NCBI GenBank assembly: GCA_905478335.1
Contig: CAJQIC010000012.1
Span: 1 to 57,830 of the forward strand
Source of the DNA: an uncultured Bacteroidia bacterium
GTDB taxonomy: Bacteria; Bacteroidota; Bacteroidia; NS11-12g; UBA9320
Length of the DNA: 57,830 bases
Direction: 5' to 3'
Part shown: positions 52,123 through 57,830 of the stretch, one piece after another
Layout of the letters: every line of letters starts with the position of its first letter
Position numbering within the stretch: the stretch's first letter is position 1
Program-made: the position numbers and the translations under genes
The notes under the pieces: generated by a model
Seen by the model: the letters and a program-made list of their open reading frames with translations, nothing else
Databases searched by the model: none
What the model was told of the DNA's origin: nothing

Positions 52123-53154
52123 CTACAGTTTTAAAGGTCCGTCGTTTGTGAATACTACGAAATCCATAAGGACTTGTGAGTAGCCCGTTGCTGGATTAGC
52201 CAAAAACAGGCACGATAAGGTGTGTAGCTTATCTGGATTGTGCAGTGCGTTTCCTCTCGGCGTAGTTGGCTGACCATTCTCTAAGGCAATTAAGTCTGCA
52301 TATTTTATAGACACAATTTGCCATCCTGGATCAAGGTCTTTAAGCTCCAAAGCGTACATGTCTTCATTTGCGTCATTGAAGTTACCATCGCCGTTTTCGT
52401 CTTCTTTAAACTGGAATAATACGATACCATTGGTTAGTGTATCAGGTCTGTAAAGAACTGCATTAAAGTATGACTCATTTGGATTACTTGACCTGTCAAA
52501 ACCATTAGGTCCAACTGCTGTAGCTGGAAAATCAACCAATCCTATAAGGTAATCCCAGTTAACTGCACCAGCCATGTCGAAATAATTATTTCCCTCCGGA
52601 ACAGGTTTGTCGTTTGCAATAGTGAAGGTCATATCTGCACCGCTTTGTGCAAATACAGTCCATCCAGGATTTATTCCTGATTCAAAATCGGCAACAACGG
52701 TTCCGGTAGGAACGCGTAATCCTGTAACATTGACGTTTGCGTTCTGCTTTGAGCTATCAGCTTCCGTCCAAAGTTCAACGGTACAAGCCCCCGTACCAAA
52801 AGACGGAAAAACAGTTGTGGATCCATCCCAAGTGCCATTCTCTTCATTGATCAGGTTAGATCTTCCTTCAATTATTTTCGTCGCATCCGAAGTGGAGCTT
52901 TTAATTGTAATGGTCCAAGATGTAATCGTTGAAAAACGGGCTGTAAAATAAACTGTTTCGTTGGCTGAAAAGTCTACATCGGCTTGGCTCGTTTTGAAGT
53001 CTTCAAGCACGGTGAACTCTCCGTATATGTCAGACAAATTTGGTCCTTCAGTTTCTGTAACTCTGTCACAACCTGCTGCAAATACTATAGTGCCAAATAC
53101 GACAAGAGCTGCTAATCGATTTAACATAGATGTTTTATTTAATGTCATTTTCAT
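52123..53154 (-). CDS. Surface-type lipoprotein of unknown function
   Basis: A 343-residue protein with a signal peptide and lipobox FAAGC (Cys29). The mature region is made of beta-sandwich modules: an N-terminal Ig-like part (about 45-145) and a C-terminal jelly-roll part (about 155-340) with VVADFESGINPGWTVFAQS and an EF-hand-like acidic loop DENGDGNFNDANED that may bind calcium. This layout recalls SusE/SusF-type glycan-binding lipoproteins, but no sequence family is recognised. It starts 11 nt after the upstream barrel gene and ends 2 nt before the CBM9-like gene, inside the symporter operon. Confidence 0.7.
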   Translation of the reverse strand: MKMTLNKTSMLNRLAALVVFGTIVFAAGCDRVTETEGPNLSDIYGEFTVLEDFKTSQADVDFSANETVYFTARFSTITSWTITIKSSTSDATKIIEGRSNLINEENGTWDGSTTVFPSFGTGACTVELWTEADSSKQNANVNVTGLRVPTGTVVADFESGINPGWTVFAQSGADMTFTIANDKPVPEGNNYFDMAGAVNWDYLIGLVDFPATAVGPNGFDRSSNPNESYFNAVLYRPDTLTNGIVLFQFKEDENGDGNFNDANEDMYALELKDLDPGWQIVSIKYADLIALENGQPTTPRGNALHNPDKLHTLSCLFLANPATGYSQVLMDFVVFTNDGPLKL

Positions 53155-53165
53155 TTCCTTTCAAT

Positions 53166-54878
53166 TTAAAAGTACATACTATAAACGATGCCAAACTGGC
53201 TTAGGTCAAACGCAGGAGTTTCTGCATTTGCGGCATCTTCGTAATTTAATTTTTGCCAAACCACGTTTAGGTGGTTCTTTTCGTCAAACGTATAGCGAAG
53301 CGCAACAGACATGATTGACTGATTCATTTCGGTATTAAAGCGCTCATAGTCTACAATTTCGCTATAGTCGTTTCTTGTATTAAGGAACTCCAATCCTGTA
53401 GCGTTAATCATTCTGTAACTACCGATGATTGCGAAATTCTTTGACAAACCAACCTTCACACCCAAATCAACCATAGTAGAAGTAAAATCTACATCTGCTG
53501 TATCAAGGTCTATATCACGTTGTGTGTTTTGATTTTTAACACCAATACTTACCTCCAACGGATTTTTAAAGCTTGGCATCAATGTATCAAGTCTGATTAA
53601 CGCCGAAAGATCAATCACATTAAATGTGCGCAGTTCTTCAGTTCCCTGACCAACTACCTCAGACAACATGCGGTATGTCGCATCAACGTTTATCAATTCG
53701 TTATTTGTACTATGCACAGCATTTACAGACAATCCTTTTCTGTTAGGCGTTGCTTTGCCGTATGGCTGAACATTGTCGTATTGTGGTGCAAATCTTTGCA
53801 GCTCCATTGAAAGTGTTGGTTGATATAAGGAAGCATCTTGCATCATATCTAACTGTGTTACAGGACGAACAACCTGGTCGTTACCATAACGATTAAACAA
53901 CTGCGTTTGCGATTCAAAATCGATTCGTCTGCTTTGAGCGCCAACACTTCTAAATTGAGGTCCCACATTAATATAATTCACAGACAGGCTAGGAAGTTTG
54001 TCTCCTCGCGTAATTTTCAAGTCAAGATCGTAAAAATAATCGCGGAGGCCAGTAGCATTAGGATCGTTCAGCGTATACATTTCTGAAATACCACTTTCTG
54101 AAGTAAAGCTAAGATCGTATGCATTCACCTTTTGATGAATTTCTGTCGTTCCGGTAATTACTGGATTATGAAAGGCCATATCTGAACGCGAAGTTCCAGC
54201 GATGTCCATCATATCAACATAATTTAAGCCAACTGCCAGTTTATCGCTTTGCAGTAGTGTTGCGTTTCCACCAAAGAATATACGTTCACTTGTTTGTCCG
54301 AAATCAGTTGGTCTGTTGCGAAACATAAACGAGTTCACTTGTAATTCTTTTACGGCTTTAGAAAATTCTAAAGTAAAGTCAACTGCGGCGCCCTGCTGTC
54401 TCCAGGTATTGTCGTCGGTATAAAATAAGTCATAGTGTACCATATCACGATAGATATCAAGTAACTCAGACTGGTGACTGCTCAACTCTTCTTGATTGTT
54501 ATAAAAGGTGTATGGACTCAGTTTGTAGTTGATGTCCCCTAATTGGTAACGGACAGCATCGTTAACTAAACCTTTCAAATACATCTGACGCATGTCGAAT
54601 GTAACACCTGCTCCCCAAAATCCGCCGAAGTCGTTTCTTACTCGAACCATGGCATGAACAAACGTGTTTGCATTTGGCCGTGCGTTTAGGGCAACATCAA
54701 CCAAAGTATTCCCAGAGTTTAAGTTGGTTGGTGTAATGGTATCTCCTTCAGTGCCCAGTGTGTTCTGCTGGAATACGCTACGTGCAGCGCCGGAAGCCCA
54801 CACTTTCTTTCCTTGTGCTAGTGTAATGGTTGAGCAAAGCGTCAATGCGATTACGACTATATATTTCTTCTGAATCAT
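53166..54878 (-). CDS. Outer-membrane beta-barrel protein A of the sugar operon
   Basis: A 570-residue protein with a signal peptide (MIQKKYIVVIALTLCSTITLAQ) and a long beta-rich body ending LSQFGIVYSMYF, a typical terminal barrel strand. It has no TonB box, no plug domain and no carboxypeptidase-like N-terminal domain, and is far shorter than SusC (about 1000 residues), so it is not a SusC transporter. I do not recognise its family. Its ATG directly follows the stop of barrel B (TAAATG), so the two are cotranslated. A passive or gated glycan channel is inference from position. Confidence 0.7.
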   Translation of the reverse strand: MIQKKYIVVIALTLCSTITLAQGKKVWASGAARSVFQQNTLGTEGDTITPTNLNSGNTLVDVALNARPNANTFVHAMVRVRNDFGGFWGAGVTFDMRQMYLKGLVNDAVRYQLGDINYKLSPYTFYNNQEELSSHQSELLDIYRDMVHYDLFYTDDNTWRQQGAAVDFTLEFSKAVKELQVNSFMFRNRPTDFGQTSERIFFGGNATLLQSDKLAVGLNYVDMMDIAGTSRSDMAFHNPVITGTTEIHQKVNAYDLSFTSESGISEMYTLNDPNATGLRDYFYDLDLKITRGDKLPSLSVNYINVGPQFRSVGAQSRRIDFESQTQLFNRYGNDQVVRPVTQLDMMQDASLYQPTLSMELQRFAPQYDNVQPYGKATPNRKGLSVNAVHSTNNELINVDATYRMLSEVVGQGTEELRTFNVIDLSALIRLDTLMPSFKNPLEVSIGVKNQNTQRDIDLDTADVDFTSTMVDLGVKVGLSKNFAIIGSYRMINATGLEFLNTRNDYSEIVDYERFNTEMNQSIMSVALRYTFDEKNHLNVVWQKLNYEDAANAETPAFDLSQFGIVYSMYF

Positions 54879-56873
54879 TTAAAATGTTAATTTAAGTTCT
54901 ACAACTGTCTCAGTACCATTGAACGCATCACGCTCAAAATTGCGGTCTTCAAAATGAAACCATCTGTGACGTAAAAATAAAGCGGTGTTTTTAGATAAAT
55001 CATAGTCTACCCCAAGGCCTACTCCCCAGCCTCTTTGATCTCTTGGTGCGTTCGTAATCGCATCCAAATCAGTTTGATAATTGGCTACGATACTTTCATA
55101 ACCTAAGTATGTTGCGATAACACATCGATCATTGTATTCATAGTACATTTCTAACTCATTGCTATAATGTCTTAGATAGGCATCCTCTGAGAAAACGGTT
55201 ATTGGTGAAATAAAATCTTGAACCGAAGAATATCGATTTAACAAAAAGGCATGAAATCTTTTCAGACCTATTTTACCAGAGTATTTTGCCTGAATTTCCA
55301 TTACGTTAAACTTCTTCGCAACAAAAGTGTCTGACAATTCGACGAGTTCATATACATCCCTAAAAATCACGTTGTATCTGCCATAGGCGCCAACATTTGT
55401 TGGGAAGTTCCATCGCCAGAAACGAGACCTTGTTAACTGGTTAACTGGATGTCCGTAACTAATTTGATTACTCAGTCCTTTCAATTCTGAAGAAATGCCA
55501 TTGGCAATCGAAAGCTTGAGTTTTTTAATTGGGAACTCAGCGTTGATGTTAAGTCCTTGTCGGTTGTTTGTAAACTGACCAATCGCAGTGAGTGCGCTTG
55601 CAAAAGGCGCCAATACTTGACTGGAGCCAACCGTACCTGCAGCAAGCGTATTATTACTCGCCTCTTGAATTGCTGAGTTAAAGAATATGGCGTTGTTGTT
55701 AATCACGTTAGGGCTCACTCTAAAGAAGTGTAACTCAAACGGCACCTTGCTGATTTTTTCAGTGAAGTTTAGTTTTACGTTAATCGCTTCTCCGAAAGGA
55801 TTGCTGTGTACCGGACTGTAATACTGTCCTGCACCAATTTCCGATTTCAGGATAATTCCTTTCGAAATGTTTGCTTGAAACTCTATTGTAGAGATATCAA
55901 AACCAATACTGTTCGTGCCAAGGCTATCGCTGAAGGTTTGATTATGGAACGTGTTGAATGCTACAAATCCAAAAGGTGTTTCCTTTTTTAATTTACCTCC
56001 GTACGATAAATTTGGAATGGTAAGAAAGCCTCCGTTTAATTCGGTTTTCCCATACAAGGCTTTTAAACTCAAATTGCCTGGTAGATTTGAGGCCTCTACA
56101 ATAGTTCCTGTAAATGCCCGCTCTCCCCAACGCGTATCTTGGTTAATGTTTCCTTGGTTATAGAAACTGCTATACCTGTCTGAAACATTGGTATTAACGG
56201 GATCCCATGGGTTTCTCTCGAACAACATAAATCGGTTGTAGCCTTTAAAACCTGCCAATGTTAAGTCACTTATAGACACCCAGTGTATACCACCTGTTTT
56301 AACCCCAAACGTACCTATGTCTGTATCAAAGTTTCCGTACAGATTAATACCAAGCAATAATCCTAGGTTTGTTGCAAATCGTGTACCTGTAAGCGGACTA
56401 TATATCGTTGGCAAATTGGTTTGACTAACTTGTCCTTGTCCATAAGTTTGGTTGATTTTCCCATCTAAAAACTGAAAAGCATACAAGTCGAAACCCCAAG
56501 CCGTTTTAGCCGAAGGTCTTCCAGAAAAATTCAACGTAAGATTTGGCAATTGGCTGTCATCCCCTACAAAGACACTTTTTTGTATCGCTGTATCGTTGTT
56601 TGCTTCGTTTAAAATTAACGCATCTTTATGCCGTGTATACGTGCTAAAGAACCGATAATTTCCTGCAACTTTGAACGTATACAGCGCGTCTGCCGGCTTC
56701 TTTGGATAAACCCCGACCTTAGGTTTTATCGTAGAATCGAAACGGGTGTTCCAGTTGGCTTGCCAACGTTTAAACGAATCTAACTCCTGATTATCAGGAG
56801 GTGCCTGACCAGAACTAGATTGCCATCCAATCAGACAGCAGATGATTGTAATTATTCTTTTTGAATTCATCAT
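54879..56873 (-). CDS. Outer-membrane beta-barrel protein B of the sugar operon
   Basis: A 664-residue protein with a signal peptide (MMNSKRIITIICCLIGWQSS), a short helical N-terminal segment (LDSFKRWQANWNTRFDS) and a beta-rich body ending NGTETVVELKLTF, consistent with an outer-membrane barrel. Paired strands such as WGVGLGVDYDLSKNTALFLR near the C-terminus support this. No known family is recognised, and no TonB box or plug is seen. Its ATG overlaps the stop of the sodium/sugar symporter by 4 nt (ATGA). It and barrel A may form one outer-membrane assembly, which is inference. Confidence 0.7.
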   Translation of the reverse strand: MMNSKRIITIICCLIGWQSSSGQAPPDNQELDSFKRWQANWNTRFDSTIKPKVGVYPKKPADALYTFKVAGNYRFFSTYTRHKDALILNEANNDTAIQKSVFVGDDSQLPNLTLNFSGRPSAKTAWGFDLYAFQFLDGKINQTYGQGQVSQTNLPTIYSPLTGTRFATNLGLLLGINLYGNFDTDIGTFGVKTGGIHWVSISDLTLAGFKGYNRFMLFERNPWDPVNTNVSDRYSSFYNQGNINQDTRWGERAFTGTIVEASNLPGNLSLKALYGKTELNGGFLTIPNLSYGGKLKKETPFGFVAFNTFHNQTFSDSLGTNSIGFDISTIEFQANISKGIILKSEIGAGQYYSPVHSNPFGEAINVKLNFTEKISKVPFELHFFRVSPNVINNNAIFFNSAIQEASNNTLAAGTVGSSQVLAPFASALTAIGQFTNNRQGLNINAEFPIKKLKLSIANGISSELKGLSNQISYGHPVNQLTRSRFWRWNFPTNVGAYGRYNVIFRDVYELVELSDTFVAKKFNVMEIQAKYSGKIGLKRFHAFLLNRYSSVQDFISPITVFSEDAYLRHYSNELEMYYEYNDRCVIATYLGYESIVANYQTDLDAITNAPRDQRGWGVGLGVDYDLSKNTALFLRHRWFHFEDRNFERDAFNGTETVVELKLTF

Positions 56874-57830
56874 TTAAATAAATACCATAAAATGAAAACT
56901 GAGATTATTAATAAAAGTGACAGTAAAATATTGACACTTGATTTTTGAAATGTTAAAGCACCTTTAGACCATGTAATGTCTTCAAGTTGTGAATCAGACA
57001 AGGCATCTTTTTCTTTCGAAAATGCATAAAGCAAAGCCACGCAAACCAGAAACAGGAATAAGGCAAAGTGCAAAAAGTTTATTTGCGTAAAGGCATGTAA
57101 TGGCCCAGACAAATCGTCTTGAACCAGCTCTAAACCTAGTCTTACCAAACCTATAGCAGCGCCGCTCAACAAAGATATTTTAGCAGCCTGAGGTGTTATC
57201 TTTTTGCTCAGAATGCCTACTAAGAAAACAGCTGCAATTGGAGGCGAGATGTACGCCTGAATACTTTGGAGTACTTTGAATAAGCCACCCTTGATATCCT
57301 CCATGAAAGGAATCCATGCCATGCCCAATACAATCAGTACAACCGTGGCTATCTGACCGACGTAAACAAGTTGCTTTTTAGTTGCTTCAGGCTTGTACTG
57401 GCGATAGATGTCCATGGTAAACAACGTGGAACAAGAGTTAAAGACAGAAGACAATGAGCTCATTAGTGCGGCCAATAAGCCTGCAATAACAAGGCCTTTA
57501 AAACCTGCTGGCAAGACCGCTAAACTGAGCAGAGGTAATGCCGCATCGTAGTTGGTTGACCCATCCGCTTTTAATGGAAATGTAACTAAAGCATCGTCTC
57601 CAACAGAAAGTGCCAAGGCAATCAGACCTGGAACGACAAATAAAAACAAGGGTAATAGTTTTAAGAAACCACCGAATATGGTCCCTTTTCTAGCGTGATC
57701 AATATTTTTGGCTGCCAATACGCGTTGAACGATAAATTGGTCTGTACACCAGTACCAAACCCCTAAAATGGGTGCCCCAAACAGTATGCCTGTCCAAGGG
57801 TAATCTGGATGCTGCATGTTCTTCCAAAGA
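56870..57830 (-). CDS. Sodium/sugar symporter (SSS/SLC5 family), partial
   Basis: The C-terminal part (about 319 residues) of a sodium:solute symporter; the N-terminal helices lie beyond the window edge. The frame continues upstream of the Met at 57817 to the end of the sequence. The segment WYWCTDQFIVQRVLAAKNID followed by AFLK-like FGGFLKLLPL closely matches the sodium/glucose (SGLT) branch rather than proline or pantothenate carriers. It moves a sugar across the inner membrane with Na+. It is the first visible gene of the operon that ends with the GH16-like gene. Whether genes lie upstream cannot be seen. Confidence 0.88.
   Translation of the reverse strand, partial: LWKNMQHPDYPWTGILFGAPILGVWYWCTDQFIVQRVLAAKNIDHARKGTIFGGFLKLLPLFLFVVPGLIALALSVGDDALVTFPLKADGSTNYDAALPLLSLAVLPAGFKGLVIAGLLAALMSSLSSVFNSCSTLFTMDIYRQYKPEATKKQLVYVGQIATVVLIVLGMAWIPFMEDIKGGLFKVLQSIQAYISPPIAAVFLVGILSKKITPQAAKISLLSGAAIGLVRLGLELVQDDLSGPLHAFTQINFLHFALFLFLVCVALLYAFSKEKDALSDSQLEDITWSKGALTFQKSSVNILLSLLLIISVFILWYLFK

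Noticed and set aside
53166-56873. Barrels A and B as SusC/SusD
   Set aside because: They are too short for SusC, have no TonB box, plug or carboxypeptidase-like domain, and neither has the lipobox and TPR-like helices of SusD.

Overview
The window looks like a chromosomal segment of a free-living, probably marine or aquatic member of the Bacteroidota, most likely near the Flavobacteriales. The sequence evidence is a secreted protein with a type IX secretion (T9SS) C-terminal sorting domain, the Bacteroidota -7 promoter box TAnnTTTG in front of several genes, start codons mostly without Shine-Dalgarno sequences, a eukaryote-like (type 2) isoleucyl-tRNA synthetase, a zinc-less TraR/DksA protein upstream of lspA, and an RDD/SpoIIM/DUF4129/DUF4350 cluster. 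I found no rRNA, tRNA, CRISPR array, transposase, integrase or phage gene. The organism name is an inference; only the phylum-level placement is well supported.

Layout. 1-3.3 kb (+): an MMPL/RND exporter and a NlpC/P60 hydrolase. 3.4-4.7 kb (-): an MFS sugar porter. 5.0-10.2 kb (+): ileS, a TraR/DksA-like gene, lspA and a secreted thioredoxin-like protein. 10.1-20.6 kb (-): a D-Ala-D-Ala ligase made of two fused modules, a PASTA protein, a T9SS cargo protein, a rhodanese, a seven-heme cytochrome with TPRs, a ferredoxin, a second NlpC/P60 protein, an alanine/glycine:cation symporter, and a 46-residue membrane microprotein coupled to the symporter. 20.7-24.2 kb: a TlpA-like thioredoxin and uvrA, converging on a bidirectional terminator. 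24.4-28.3 kb: an ECF sigma factor with a small partner protein (+), facing a response regulator and multi-PAS kinase pair (-). 28.5-30.7 kb (-): arginase, a DUF58 protein and thioredoxin. 30.8-34 kb: an M23 peptidase lipoprotein (+) running into a TonB-C-like protein and a membrane kinase (-). 34-38.8 kb (+): a cyclase-family hydrolase, a GT9 glycosyltransferase, an unknown secreted protein, and a porin paired with an FMN-binding protein. 38.9-44.2 kb: DUF4350-DUF4129-SpoIIM (-) diverging from RDD (+). 44.2-47.4 kb (-): an Fe-S uracil-DNA glycosylase and clpB. 47.9-50.0 kb (+): an aminotransferase and an HldE/RfaE-type sugar kinase. 50.0 kb to the end (-): a tight six-gene operon with a sodium/sugar symporter, two unrecognised outer-membrane barrels, two surface-type lipoproteins with sugar-binding features, and a GH16-fold lipoprotein.

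How the genes work together. Much of the window is housekeeping: envelope and peptidoglycan (two NlpC/P60 proteins, M23, Ddl, PASTA, LspA), periplasmic thiol and electron transfer (TlpA, thioredoxins, multiheme cytochrome, FMN-binding protein), translation, and DNA repair. The most unusual unit is the last operon. It has the logic of a polysaccharide-utilisation locus (bind outside, cut, cross the outer membrane, import with sodium) but no SusC/SusD pair. The tandem Ddl fusion, whose two halves carry different active-site substitutions, is the second point of note. Genes are packed tightly: several convergent pairs overlap at their 3' ends (up to 52 bp) and several cotranscribed pairs share ATGA- or TAATG-type junctions.
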